Assembly: GCF_025947285.1 (NCBI RefSeq)
Contig: NZ_CP110008.1
Coordinates: 806,001 to 870,000 of the forward strand
DNA: 64,000 nt
Direction of reading: 5' to 3'
Source: Flavobacterium sp. N2820
GTDB lineage: Bacteria; Bacteroidota; Bacteroidia; Flavobacteriales; Flavobacteriaceae
The position numbers were made by a program, and so were the translations under genes. Of this stretch, positions 1-10,286 are shown piece after piece. The notes below the pieces were generated by a model. The model did not search any database. It had not been told where the DNA came from and was given only the letters and a program-made list of their open reading frames with translations. Position 1 is the first letter of the stretch; every line of letters starts with the position of its first letter.

Positions 1-2
1 AT

Positions 3-3000
3 GGATGTTATTATAGATTTACAATTGTTATTGATGATATCCCAATTATAACATCACCTGCATCAACAACTATTAATGGCTGTGGAACTAGTGCACTCAC
101 TACTCTACCATTTAGTACAGTTCCTGTTGCTATTACATTACAAGATTTTATTACTATTGGAGGAAGTGTTTCAAATACTACTTTAACTTATACTATAACT
201 TATGTTGATGTAATTGCTGGAAATTGTCCTACTATTATCAATAGAAGTTATACTGTTTCAACTTCTTGTGTAACAGTTAATTTAAGTCAAGTATTCACCA
301 TAGAACTCAATGATTTTACATTACCTGCAAACACTACTTCAACTGTAGCTTGTGCTGCGGATATTGTAGCGCCTTCGGTTCCTGTTGTAACGGATAATTG
401 TGGTAATGTGTTAGTAGCTTCGGCTCCTGTAGTTTCAACAACTCCAGCTTGTGAAGGAAATGTGACGTATACCTATACTTTCACGGATTGTGAAGGAAAC
501 ACGCACAATTGGGTACATACTTTCACTATTGAAAACAGCGATTTTACATTACCTGCTAACACTGCTTCAACTGTGGCTTGTGCTGCGGATATTGTAGCGC
601 CTTCGGTTCCTGTTGTAACAGATAATTGTGGCGATGTATTAGTGGCTTCTGCTCCTTCGATTTCTACAACTCCAGCTTGTGAAGGAAATGTTACTTATAC
701 GTATACTTTTACGGATTGTGAAGGAAACTCGCACAATTGGGTACATACTTTCACTATTGAAAATACTGATTTTACGCTTCCTGCAAATACTGCTTCAACT
801 GTGGCTTGTGCTGCGGATATTGTAGCGCCAAGTGTTCCTGTTGTAACGGATAATTGTGGTAATGTGTTAGTAGCTTCGGCTCCTGCTATTTCTGCTAATC
901 CAGCTTGTGAAGGAAATGTGACGTATACTTATACTTTTACGGATTGTGAAGGAAATGCGCACAATTGGGTACATACTTTTACTATCGAAAACAGCGATTT
1001 TACATTACCTGCAAACACTACTTCAACGGTAGCTTGTGCTGCGGATATTGTAGCGCCTTCGGTTCCTGTTGTAACGGATAATTGTGGTAATGTGTTAGTA
1101 GCTTCGGCTCCTGTAGTTTCAACAACTCCAGCTTGTGAAGGAAATGTGACGTATACCTATACTTTCACGGATTGTGAAGGAAACACGCACAATTGGGTAC
1201 ATACTTTCACTATTGAAAACAGCGATTTTACATTACCTGCTAACACTGCTTCAACTGTGGCTTGTGCTGCGGATATTGTAGCGCCTTCGGTTCCTGTTGT
1301 AACAGATAATTGTGGCGATGTATTAGTGGCTTCTGCTCCTTCGATTTCTACAACTCCAGCTTGTGAAGGAAATGTGACGTATACCTATACTTTCACGGAT
1401 TGTGAAGGAAACACGCACAATTGGGTACATACTTTCACTATTGAAAATACGGATTTTACGCTTCCAGCAAACACTACTTCAACGGTAGCTTGTGCTGCGG
1501 ATATTGTAGCGCCAAGTGTTCCTGTTGTAACGGATAATTGTGGTAATGTGTTAGTAGCTTCGGCTCCTGCTATTTCTACAACTCCAGCATGTGAAGGAAA
1601 TGTGACTTATACCTATACTTTCACGGATTGTGAAGGAAACTCTCACAATTGGGTACATACTTTCACTATTGAAAATACGGATTTTACGCTTCCAGCAAAC
1701 ACTACTTCAACGGTAGCTTGTGCTGCGGATATTGTAGCGCCAAGTGTTCCTGTTGTAACGGATAATTGTGGTAATGTGTTAGTAGCTTCGGCTCCTGCTA
1801 TTTCTACAACTCCAGCATGTGAAGGAAATGTAACCTATACTTATACATTCACGGATTGTGAAGGAAACACGCACAATTGGGTACATACTTTCACTATTGA
1901 AAACAGCGATTTTACATTACCTGCTAACACTGCTTCAACTGTGGCTTGTGCTGCGGATATTGTAGCGCCTTCGGTTCCTGTTGTAACGGACAATTGTGGT
2001 AATGTGTTAGTAGCTTCGGCTCCTTCGATTTCTACAACTCCAGCTTGTGAAGGAACTGTAACCTATACCTATACTTTCACGGATTGTGAAGGAAACACGC
2101 ACAATTGGATACATACTTTCACTATCGAAAATACTGATTTTACATTACCTGCAAACACTACTTCAACGGTAGCTTGTGCTGCGGATATTGTAGCGCCAAG
2201 TGTTCCTGTTGTAACGGACAATTGTGGTAATGTGTTAGTAGCTTCGGCTCCTTCGATTTCTACAACTCCAGCTTGTGAAGGAACTGTAACCTATACCTAT
2301 ACTTTCACGGATTGTGAAGGCAACTCGCACAATTGGGTACATACTTTCACTATTGAAAACAGTGATTTTACATTACCTGCCAACACTGCTTCAACGGTTG
2401 CTTGTGCTGCGGATATTGTAGCACCAAGTGTTCCTGTAGTAACGGACAATTGTGGTAATGTGTTAGTGGCTTCGGCTCCTTCGGTTTCTACAACTCCAGC
2501 TTGTGAAGGAACTGTGACCTATACCTATACTTTTACCGATTGTGAAGGCAACTCGCACAATTGGGTACATACTTTCACTATCGAAAATACTGATTTTACA
2601 TTACCTGCAAACACTACTTCAACGGTAGCTTGTGCTGCGGATATTGTAGCGCCAAGTGTTCCTGTTGTAACGGACAATTGTGGTAATGTGTTAGTAGCTT
2701 CGGCTCCTTCGATTTCTACAACTCCAGCTTGTGAAGGAACTGTAACCTATACCTATACTTTCACGGATTGTGAAGGAAACACGCACAATTGGATACATAC
2801 TTTCACTATCGAAAACAGTGATTTTACATTACCTGCCAACACTGCTTCAACGGTTGCTTGTGCTGCGGATATTGTAGCACCAAGTGTTCCTGTTGTAACG
2901 GACAATTGTGGTAATGTGTTAGTAGCTTCGGCTCCTTCGATTTCTACAACTCCAGCTTGTGAAGGAACTGTAACCTATACCTATACTTTCACGGATTGTG

Positions 3001-6000
3001 AAGGAAACACGCACAATTGGATACATACTTTCACTATCGAAAATACTGATTTTACATTACCTGCAAACACTACTTCAACGGTAGCTTGTGCTGCGGATAT
3101 TGTAGCGCCAAGTGTTCCTGTTGTAACGGATAATTGTGGTAATGTGTTAGTAGCTTCGGCTCCTGCTATTTCTACAACTCCAGCATGTGAAGGAAATGTA
3201 ACCTATACTTATACATTCACGGATTGTGAAGGAAACACGCACAATTGGGTACATACTTTCACTATTGAAAACAGCGATTTTACATTACCTGCTAACACTG
3301 CTTCAACTGTGGCTTGTGCTGCGGATATTGTAGCGCCTTCGGTTCCTGTTGTAACAGATAATTGTGGCGATGTATTAGTGGCTTCTGCTCCTGTTGTTTC
3401 AACAACTCCAGCTTGTGAAGGAACTGTAACCTATACCTATACTTTTACCGATTGTGAAGGCAACTCGCACAATTGGGTACATACATTCACTATTGAAAAT
3501 ACTGATTTTACATTACCTGCAAACACTACTTCAACGGTAGCTTGTGCTGCGGATATTGTAGCGCCAAGTGTTCCTGTTGTAACAGATAATTGTGGTAATG
3601 TGTTAGTAGCTTCGGCTCCTACGATTTCTACAACTCCAGCTTGTGAAGGAACTGTAACCTATACCTATACTTTCACGGATTGTGAAGGAAACACGCACAA
3701 TTGGATACATACTTTCACTATCGAAAACAGTGATTTTACATTACCTGCCAACACTGCTTCAACGGTTGCTTGTGCTGCGGATATTGTAGCACCAAGTGTT
3801 CCTGTTGTAACGGACAATTGTGGTAATGTGTTGGTAGCTTCGGCTCCTTCGATTTCTACAACTCCAGCTTGTGAAGGAACTGTAACCTATACCTATACTT
3901 TCACGGATTGTGAAGGAAACACGCACAATTGGATACATACTTTCACTATCGAAAATACTGATTTTACATTACCTGCAAACACTACTTCAACGGTAGCTTG
4001 TGCTGCGGATATTGTAGCGCCAAGTGTTCCTGTTGTAACGGATAATTGTGGTAATGTGTTAGTAGCTTCGGCTCCTGCTATTTCTACAACTCCAGCATGT
4101 GAAGGAAATGTAACCTATACTTATACATTCACGGATTGTGAAGGAAACACGCACAATTGGGTACATACTTTCACTATTGAAAACAGCGATTTTACATTAC
4201 CTGCTAACACTGCTTCAACTGTGGCTTGTGCTGCGGATATTGTAGCGCCTTCGGTTCCTGTTGTAACAGATAATTGTGGCGATGTATTAGTGGCTTCTGC
4301 TCCTGTTGTTTCAACAACTCCAGCTTGTGAAGGAACTGTAACCTATACCTATACTTTCACGGATTGTGAAGGAAACTCGCACAATTGGGTACATACATTC
4401 ACTATTGAAAATACTGATTTTACACTTCCTGCAAATACTGCTTCTAGTGTAGCTTGTGCTGCGGATATTGTAGCACCAAGTGTTCCTGTTGTAACAGATA
4501 ATTGTGGTAATGTATTAGTAGCTTCGGCTCCTACGATTTCTACAACTCCAGCTTGTGAAGGAAATGTGACGTATACTTATACTTTTACGGATTGTGAAGG
4601 AAATGCGCACAATTGGGTACATACTTTTACTATCGAAAACAGCGATTTTACATTACCTGCAAACACTACTTCAACGGTAGCTTGTGCTGCGGATATTGTA
4701 GCGCCAAGTGTTCCTGTAGTAACGGATAATTGTGGTAATGTGTTGGTAGCTTCGGCTCCTGTGGTTTCTACAACTCCAGCTTGTGAAGGAAATGTGACTT
4801 ATACCTATACTTTCACGGATTGTGAAGGAAACGCGCACAATTGGGTACATACTTTTACTATTGAAAATAGCGATTTTACGCTTCCTGCAAACACTACTTC
4901 AACTGTAGCTTGTGCTGCGGATATTGTAGCGCCAAGTGTTCCTGTTGTAACAGATAATTGTGGAAATATACTAGTGGCTTCTGCTCCTGCTATTTCTGCT
5001 AATCCTGCTTGTGAAGGAAATGTGACTTATACCTATACTTTCACGGATTGTGAAGGAAACTCTCACAATTGGGTACATACTTTCACTATTGAAAATACGG
5101 ATTTTACGCTTCCAGCAAACACTACTTCAACGGTAGCTTGTGCTGCGGATATTGTAGCGCCAAGTGTTCCTGTTGTAACGGATAATTGTGGTAATGTGTT
5201 AGTAGCTTCGGCTCCTGCTATTTCTACAACTCCAGCATGTGAAGGAAATGTAACCTATACGTATACTTTTACCGATTGTGAAGGAAACGCGCACAATTGG
5301 GTACATACATTCACTATCGAAAATACTGATTTTACGCTTCCTGCAAACACTGCTTCAACGGTAGCTTGTGCTGCAGATATTGTAGCGCCAAGTGTTCCTG
5401 TAGTAACGGACAATTGTGGAAATATATTAGTGGCTTCGGCTCCTGTTATTTCTGCTAATCCAGCTTGTGAAGGAACTGTGACGTATACCTATACTTTTAC
5501 GGATTGTGAAGGAAATGCGCACAATTGGGTACATACATTCACTATTGAAAATACTGATTTTACACTTCCTGCAAATACTGCTTCTAGTGTAGCTTGTGCT
5601 GCGGATATTGTAGCACCAAGTGTTCCTGTTGTAACAGATAATTGTGGTAATGTATTAGTAGCTTCGGCTCCTGCTATTTCTACAACTCCAGCATGTGAAG
5701 GAAATGTAACCTATACGTATACTTTTACCGATTGTGAAGGAAACGCGCACAATTGGGTACATACATTCACTATCGAAAATACTGATTTTACGCTTCCTGC
5801 AAACACTGCTTCAACGGTAGCTTGTGCTGCAGATATTGTAGCGCCAAGTGTTCCTGTAGTAACGGACAATTGTGGAAATATACTAGTGGCTTCTGCTCCT
5901 GTAGTTTCTACAACTCCAGCTTGTGAAGGAAATGTGACGTATACCTATACTTTCACGGATTGTGAAGGAAACACGCACAATTGGGTACATACTTTTACTA

Positions 6001-7322
6001 TTGATGATACAACTCCTCCAACTGGAATTGCGCCTTCAGATCTTTTAGATTTACAATGTACTTCGGAAATTCCTGTTGCGGATATTAACTTAGTAACTGA
6101 TGTTGCAGATAATTGCAATGGAACGGTTACAGTAACTGTTTCGGAAACAAATAATGGCGGAAGCGGTTGTAATGGTAATCCTTTAATTATTACAAGAACT
6201 TATACCTTAACAGATTGTAGTGGTTTAACAACAAACTTAGTTCAAACTATTGTTGTTGAAGATAACACTGCTCCTATTTTTACAAGTGAATTACCCGTAA
6301 ATAGTAGTGTTTCCTGTGATGCTATTCCTGAAGCGCAAACTTTAACGGCAACTGACAATTGTGATAATGATATACTAATTTCTGTTTCGGATAATATCGA
6401 CACAAGTAATTCAAATTGTGCTGGACAATATCTGATCATAAGAACATGGACAGCCACAGACGATTGTAACAATAGTGTAACTTATTCACAAACAATTACT
6501 GTTTATGATACAGCTGCACCAACAATTGTTACTCCATTAGATGCTGAAATTGATGTTATTTGTTCTGAAATTCCACCAACACCAATACCTGATTTTATAG
6601 ATAATTGTTCTGGAATATTAGATGTTATTCATAATGAAACTACAAACACTATTTCCATTTATGAATATACAATTACTCATGTGTGGACAGTTTCTGATAA
6701 TTGTGGAAATCAAGCTACTTTTTCACAAATTGTTAATGTAACAGTTGAAGAACCTTTTGATGCAATTAACTATGCAATTTGTATTGAAGAAGACGCAATT
6801 GATTTATTTACTATATTAGACGATTCAATTCCAACAAATGGAACTTGGGTTGAGATTACAAATTCTGGTGGATTATCTGGAAGTATTTTTAATCCAGCAA
6901 ACGTAACATTAGGTTATTATACATTGCAATACACTGTAAATCAAGAAAATAATGATTGTCCGATGATATTTGAAATCTATTTAAATGTAAACGATGATTG
7001 TGTGGTTTTAGCAGCTTGTGATATTACAGTTTATAATGCAATTTCACCAAACGATGACTTTTCGAATGATGTAATGATCATTGATGGTATAGAATGTTAT
7101 CCAAATAACACAGTTGAAATTTATAATCGATGGGGCGTTTTAGTTTATGATGAAAAAGGTTATGATAATGCATTGAAATCATTTAAAGGAAAATCAGAAG
7201 GTAGAAATACTTACAATAAAAACGAACTTTTACCAGATGGAACCTATTTCTATATTTTGAAATATACAGATGAAGAAAACAAAAATCATGACAAATCGGG
7301 CTATCTATACCTTAACCGTTAA
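3..7322 (+). CDS. Giant T9SS-secreted repeat adhesin, 5' partial, with type B (gliding-associated) C-terminal domain
   Basis: The frame is open from the first bases, so the N-terminus lies outside the window; the GTG at 408 is an internal codon, not a start. From 300 to 5999 there are 25 consecutive 76-residue repeats, each with four cysteines (in PACEG, TDCEG, VACAAD and TDNCG). About 330 residues of diverged HYR/Ig-like repeats with DNC motifs follow. The last ~95 residues (NAISPNDD, EIYNRWGVLVYD, LPDGTYFYILKY, KSGYLYLNR) are the gliding motility-associated type B sorting domain that directs type IX secretion and surface attachment. The two genes immediately downstream are the usual partners of such adhesins. 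Function is inferred as a cell-surface adhesin of the SprB/RemA class; its ligand is unknown. Confidence 0.9.
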   Translation, partial: GCYYRFTIVIDDIPIITSPASTTINGCGTSALTTLPFSTVPVAITLQDFITIGGSVSNTTLTYTITYVDVIAGNCPTIINRSYTVSTSCVTVNLSQVFTIELNDFTLPANTTSTVACAADIVAPSVPVVTDNCGNVLVASAPVVSTTPACEGNVTYTYTFTDCEGNTHNWVHTFTIENSDFTLPANTASTVACAADIVAPSVPVVTDNCGDVLVASAPSISTTPACEGNVTYTYTFTDCEGNSHNWVHTFTIENTDFTLPANTASTVACAADIVAPSVPVVTDNCGNVLVASAPAISANPACEGNVTYTYTFTDCEGNAHNWVHTFTIENSDFTLPANTTSTVACAADIVAPSVPVVTDNCGNVLVASAPVVSTTPACEGNVTYTYTFTDCEGNTHNWVHTFTIENSDFTLPANTASTVACAADIVAPSVPVVTDNCGDVLVASAPSISTTPACEGNVTYTYTFTDCEGNTHNWVHTFTIENTDFTLPANTTSTVACAADIVAPSVPVVTDNCGNVLVASAPAISTTPACEGNVTYTYTFTDCEGNSHNWVHTFTIENTDFTLPANTTSTVACAADIVAPSVPVVTDNCGNVLVASAPAISTTPACEGNVTYTYTFTDCEGNTHNWVHTFTIENSDFTLPANTASTVACAADIVAPSVPVVTDNCGNVLVASAPSISTTPACEGTVTYTYTFTDCEGNTHNWIHTFTIENTDFTLPANTTSTVACAADIVAPSVPVVTDNCGNVLVASAPSISTTPACEGTVTYTYTFTDCEGNSHNWVHTFTIENSDFTLPANTASTVACAADIVAPSVPVVTDNCGNVLVASAPSVSTTPACEGTVTYTYTFTDCEGNSHNWVHTFTIENTDFTLPANTTSTVACAADIVAPSVPVVTDNCGNVLVASAPSISTTPACEGTVTYTYTFTDCEGNTHNWIHTFTIENSDFTLPANTASTVACAADIVAPSVPVVTDNCGNVLVASAPSISTTPACEGTVTYTYTFTDCEGNTHNWIHTFTIENTDFTLPANTTSTVACAADIVAPSVPVVTDNCGNVLVASAPAISTTPACEGNVTYTYTFTDCEGNTHNWVHTFTIENSDFTLPANTASTVACAADIVAPSVPVVTDNCGDVLVASAPVVSTTPACEGTVTYTYTFTDCEGNSHNWVHTFTIENTDFTLPANTTSTVACAADIVAPSVPVVTDNCGNVLVASAPTISTTPACEGTVTYTYTFTDCEGNTHNWIHTFTIENSDFTLPANTASTVACAADIVAPSVPVVTDNCGNVLVASAPSISTTPACEGTVTYTYTFTDCEGNTHNWIHTFTIENTDFTLPANTTSTVACAADIVAPSVPVVTDNCGNVLVASAPAISTTPACEGNVTYTYTFTDCEGNTHNWVHTFTIENSDFTLPANTASTVACAADIVAPSVPVVTDNCGDVLVASAPVVSTTPACEGTVTYTYTFTDCEGNSHNWVHTFTIENTDFTLPANTASSVACAADIVAPSVPVVTDNCGNVLVASAPTISTTPACEGNVTYTYTFTDCEGNAHNWVHTFTIENSDFTLPANTTSTVACAADIVAPSVPVVTDNCGNVLVASAPVVSTTPACEGNVTYTYTFTDCEGNAHNWVHTFTIENSDFTLPANTTSTVACAADIVAPSVPVVTDNCGNILVASAPAISANPACEGNVTYTYTFTDCEGNSHNWVHTFTIENTDFTLPANTTSTVACAADIVAPSVPVVTDNCGNVLVASAPAISTTPACEGNVTYTYTFTDCEGNAHNWVHTFTIENTDFTLPANTASTVACAADIVAPSVPVVTDNCGNILVASAPVISANPACEGTVTYTYTFTDCEGNAHNWVHTFTIENTDFTLPANTASSVACAADIVAPSVPVVTDNCGNVLVASAPAISTTPACEGNVTYTYTFTDCEGNAHNWVHTFTIENTDFTLPANTASTVACAADIVAPSVPVVTDNCGNILVASAPVVSTTPACEGNVTYTYTFTDCEGNTHNWVHTFTIDDTTPPTGIAPSDLLDLQCTSEIPVADINLVTDVADNCNGTVTVTVSETNNGGSGCNGNPLIITRTYTLTDCSGLTTNLVQTIVVEDNTAPIFTSELPVNSSVSCDAIPEAQTLTATDNCDNDILISVSDNIDTSNSNCAGQYLIIRTWTATDDCNNSVTYSQTITVYDTAAPTIVTPLDAEIDVICSEIPPTPIPDFIDNCSGILDVIHNETTNTISIYEYTITHVWTVSDNCGNQATFSQIVNVTVEEPFDAINYAICIEEDAIDLFTILDDSIPTNGTWVEITNSGGLSGSIFNPANVTLGYYTLQYTVNQENNDCPMIFEIYLNVNDDCVVLAACDITVYNAISPNDDFSNDVMIIDGIECYPNNTVEIYNRWGVLVYDEKGYDNALKSFKGKSEGRNTYNKNELLPDGTYFYILKYTDEENKNHDKSGYLYLNR
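300..5999 (+). repeat. 25 tandem copies of a 228-bp coding repeat
   Basis: The unit is exactly 228 bp (76 codons). GTG TTA GTA at 408 recurs as GTA TTA GTG at 636 and as ATA CTA GTG at 5880, and 5880 minus 408 is 24 x 228, so there are no indels across the array. The residues flanking the array (IELNDF at 300, HTFTIDD at 6000) give 25 full periods. Variation is confined to a few positions: xxS before TTP/ANP, N/T after CEG, T/S/A before HNW, V/I in NWVH, S/T before DFT, A/T and T/S before VACAAD, and N/D after DNCG. Near-identical multi-unit blocks show recent internal duplication. Confidence 0.97.
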
Positions 7323-7342
7323 GAAATATAGCAACTAAAATT

Positions 7343-8260
7343 ATGACCAAGATGAAAACATATATCACAATAATTTGTACATTCATTTTAAATGTTTTGT
7401 GCTATTCACAACAAGATTCTCAATATACTCAATACATGTATAATACCGCAAATGTAAATCCTGCATATGCTGGTTCAAGAGGAACTTTAACTGCATTTCT
7501 TTTACATAGAAATCAATGGGTTGGTTTAGATGGCGCTCCAGTGACAAACAATTTTACCGTAAATTCACCTTTAGGGGATTCAAATTTTGGAATTGGTGTT
7601 TCGTTTACAAATGATAAAATCGGACCAACATCTGAAAACGAAATATCTGCAGATTTAGCTTATTTTATTCAAATTTCAGAAAATTATAAATTATCATTAG
7701 GATTGAAAGGAACGGCTAATTTATTTAATTTAGATGTAAACAAATTAACTATTTATGATCCCTTAGATCCCCAATTTCAAAATGTAGATACCGAGTTTTC
7801 GCCTAATGTTGGTGCAGGTTTATATTTGTTTTCTGAAAATACCTACGTGGGTTTATCGGTTCCTAATCTTTTTGAAAGTTATCGTTATAATGATAATAAT
7901 GTAGCCATTACGAAAGAAAAAATGCACTTTTATTTTATTGCTGGACATGTTTTTGAACTTAGTCCTAGCTTGAAATTTAAACCTGCTTTATTAACAAAAT
8001 TAGTAGAAGGTTCTCCTTTACAAGCCGATGTTACCGCCAACTTTTTATTGTTTGACAAACTAACTTTAGGTGCTGCTTATCGATGGGATGCAGCCGTAAG
8101 TGCTTTAGCTGGCTTTCAAATTTCAGATTCTTGGTTTATTGGCTACGGATATGATTTAGAAACTACTAAATTAGCACGATACAATTCAGGTTCGCACGAA
8201 ATATTCCTTCGTTATGAACTTTTCAATAGAACACGAGTAACTGCACCAAGATTCTTCTAA
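7343..8260 (+). CDS. PorP/SprF family type IX secretion system outer-membrane protein
   Basis: This 305-residue protein has an N-terminal signal peptide (hydrophobic ITIICTFILNVLCYSQ) followed by the hallmark of the family: QQDSQYTQYMYNTANVNPAYAGSR, then alternating beta-strand segments ending in an aromatic C-terminus. PorP/SprF proteins sit in the outer membrane and attach to or assist type B sorted adhesins such as SprB. The gene starts 20 bp after the adhesin stop and precedes an OmpA-type gene, the standard adhesin-sprF-ompA operon order. The ATG at 7352 is an equally plausible start; both leave the signal peptide intact. It is probably dedicated to the giant adhesin. Confidence 0.92.
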   Translation: MTKMKTYITIICTFILNVLCYSQQDSQYTQYMYNTANVNPAYAGSRGTLTAFLLHRNQWVGLDGAPVTNNFTVNSPLGDSNFGIGVSFTNDKIGPTSENEISADLAYFIQISENYKLSLGLKGTANLFNLDVNKLTIYDPLDPQFQNVDTEFSPNVGAGLYLFSENTYVGLSVPNLFESYRYNDNNVAITKEKMHFYFIAGHVFELSPSLKFKPALLTKLVEGSPLQADVTANFLLFDKLTLGAAYRWDAAVSALAGFQISDSWFIGYGYDLETTKLARYNSGSHEIFLRYELFNRTRVTAPRFF

Positions 8261-8270
8261 ATTTAGGATT

Positions 8271-10178
8271 ATGAAAACAAAATACACCATTTTATTCATC
8301 ATAGGATTCACTTTTCTTTCTTTTGGACAAACAACCAAATTGAAAACTGCTGATAAAAAATACGACACTTATTCTTATATCGATGCTATCGAAATTTATG
8401 AAAAAGTTGCCGAAAAAGGCTATAAATCAGTTGATTTATTTCAAAAATTAGGGAATGCCTACTATTTCAATGGCGAATTAGATAAAGCTTCAAAATGGTA
8501 TGGCGACTTATTTGCGCTAAATCAAGAAGTCGATGCCGAATATTATTTTAGATATGCACAAGCATTAAAATCGCAAGAAAATTATACCAAATCAAATGAA
8601 TACATGGAACTTTTCAACAAGAAATCTCCAGATTCTAGAGGAAAATTATTCGTGCAGAACAAAGATTATCTTTCAGATATTAATGCGGTTTCAGGAAAAT
8701 ATACTATTGGAAAAACGGATATAAACTCTGAATTTTATGATTATGGCCCTTCTTTTTTTGGTGATCAAGTTGTTTTTACTTCTTCAAGAAGCGAAGGCAA
8801 TTCGCACTCAAAAATTCACAGTTGGACCAATCAAAACTTTACAGATTTATTTGTAACCTCAATTGATATCAATGGAAAATTAGGCGGAGTTGAAAATTTT
8901 TCTAAAGAAATCAATACCAAATACAATGAGTCCTCCCCTGTTTTTACAAAAGATGGCAAAACCATGTATTTTACCAGAAATAATTACAATGATGGAAAAA
9001 AAGGAAAAAGTGACGATAAAGTAAGTATTCTTGAAAAAATTTACAAAGCCGAGTTAATCAATAATGAATGGACGAATGTAAAAGAACTTCCGTTTTGCAA
9101 TGACAATTATAAAACTGCGCATCCAGCTTTGAGTCCCGATGAAAAAACATTGTATTTTGCATCAAATATGCCTGGAAGTTTAGGAATGTCCGATTTATAC
9201 AAAGTGTCTATTGATGCCAACGGAAACTTTGGAACACCCGAAAATTTAGGACCAACCATCAATACCGAAGGAAGAGAAACATTCCCGTTTATGGATGCGG
9301 ATAACAACTTATTCTTTGCTTCAGACGGACATCCAGGATTAGGAGGTTTAGACGTTTTTGAAGCTAAAATGGTTAACAACTCGTTGCAAAAACCACAAAA
9401 TATTGGCAAACCGATCAACAGTTCAAAAGACGATTTTGGTTATGTGAACAAAGACAAATTAGGTTTCTTTACTTCTAACCGAGACGAAGGTGTGGGTTTT
9501 GATGACATTTACACCTTTACAATTTGTACGTATACTTTAAGCGGATTAATTAAAGATATTGACACTCAACTTATATTACCCAATTCAAAAGTGGTTTTAT
9601 TTGACGAAAACATGAACAAAGTAAGCGAAACGACTTCCTCTGAGAAAGGGTATTATGAATTCCAATTGGATTGCGATAAAAAGTATTATGTAAGAGCTTC
9701 AAAAGAAGAATACGAAACGGCTGAAAAAACCTTAACCTCTACTAAAACAACCGGAACATCGAATTTAGATATTGAATTAAAACGCAATGTTATTCCAATT
9801 GAAGAAGGAACCGACTTAGCAAAAGTATTGAATATCAGTATTATTTATTTTGATTTAGACAAATGGAATATTCGACCAGATGCAGCAGAAGATTTAGAAA
9901 AAATTATTGCGGTGATGAAACAATATCCAACTATGGTTGTAGACATTCGTTCGCATACCGATAGCCGTCAAACGCACAAATACAATGAATTACTTTCTGA
10001 TAGAAGAGCAAAATCTACTTTAGAATTTATGGTGAAAAACGGCATCAGCAGAAGCCGATTAACCGCCAAAGGCTATGGTGAAAACCAATTGCTAAACAAC
10101 TGTGCCGACGATGTGCCGTGTAGCGAGGAAGAACACCAAAAAAACAGACGAAGTGAATTCATTGTTATAAAAATGTAA
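8271..10178 (+). CDS. PorE-like OmpA family protein (TPR, beta-propeller, regulatory-like domain, OmpA)
   Basis: The protein has 635 residues. A signal peptide (to FLSFGQ) is followed by TPR-like helices at ~25-135 (SVDLFQKLGNAYYFNGELDKA), WD40/PD40 propeller blades at ~150-430 (HPALSPDEKTLYFASN, TFPFMDADNNLFFASD), a carboxypeptidase-regulatory-like fold at ~430-515 and an OmpA domain at ~535-635 (IYFDLDKWNIRPDA, DIRSHTDSR, LSDRRAKSTLEFM, NRRSEFIV). This matches the domain order of PorE, the periplasmic peptidoglycan-binding T9SS component, but Flavobacteria carry many paralogues next to sprF genes. It is the last gene of the adhesin operon, 10 bp after the sprF gene and just before a terminator. 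It likely anchors the surface complex to the cell wall. Confidence 0.88.
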   Translation: MKTKYTILFIIGFTFLSFGQTTKLKTADKKYDTYSYIDAIEIYEKVAEKGYKSVDLFQKLGNAYYFNGELDKASKWYGDLFALNQEVDAEYYFRYAQALKSQENYTKSNEYMELFNKKSPDSRGKLFVQNKDYLSDINAVSGKYTIGKTDINSEFYDYGPSFFGDQVVFTSSRSEGNSHSKIHSWTNQNFTDLFVTSIDINGKLGGVENFSKEINTKYNESSPVFTKDGKTMYFTRNNYNDGKKGKSDDKVSILEKIYKAELINNEWTNVKELPFCNDNYKTAHPALSPDEKTLYFASNMPGSLGMSDLYKVSIDANGNFGTPENLGPTINTEGRETFPFMDADNNLFFASDGHPGLGGLDVFEAKMVNNSLQKPQNIGKPINSSKDDFGYVNKDKLGFFTSNRDEGVGFDDIYTFTICTYTLSGLIKDIDTQLILPNSKVVLFDENMNKVSETTSSEKGYYEFQLDCDKKYYVRASKEEYETAEKTLTSTKTTGTSNLDIELKRNVIPIEEGTDLAKVLNISIIYFDLDKWNIRPDAAEDLEKIIAVMKQYPTMVVDIRSHTDSRQTHKYNELLSDRRAKSTLEFMVKNGISRSRLTAKGYGENQLLNNCADDVPCSEEEHQKNRRSEFIVIKM

Positions 10179-10194
10179 ACCCCTATACCACAAT

Positions 10195-10233
10195 AAAAAA
10201 GCAGTTATTTTGAAAGAAATTGCTGCTTTTTTA
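10195..10233 (+). terminator. Rho-independent terminator of the adhesin operon
   Basis: The arms AAAAAAGCAG and CTGCTTTTTT enclose an 18-nt loop and the second arm ends in a T-run, 17 bp after the OmpA-gene stop. Confidence 0.85.
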
Positions 10234-10286
10234 TGTAGTAAAAATTTTATATATTTGATGATATTAATTAGTTAGGCGCAATTAAA

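Noticed and set aside
408..410. GTG at 408 as the start of the adhesin
   Set aside because: The same frame is open upstream to the first bases, in repeat-like protein sequence, so the codon is internal.
300..5999. The tandem array as a CRISPR or minisatellite
   Set aside because: The 228-bp period is an exact codon multiple, lies inside one open frame with conserved protein motifs, and has no short spacer structure.
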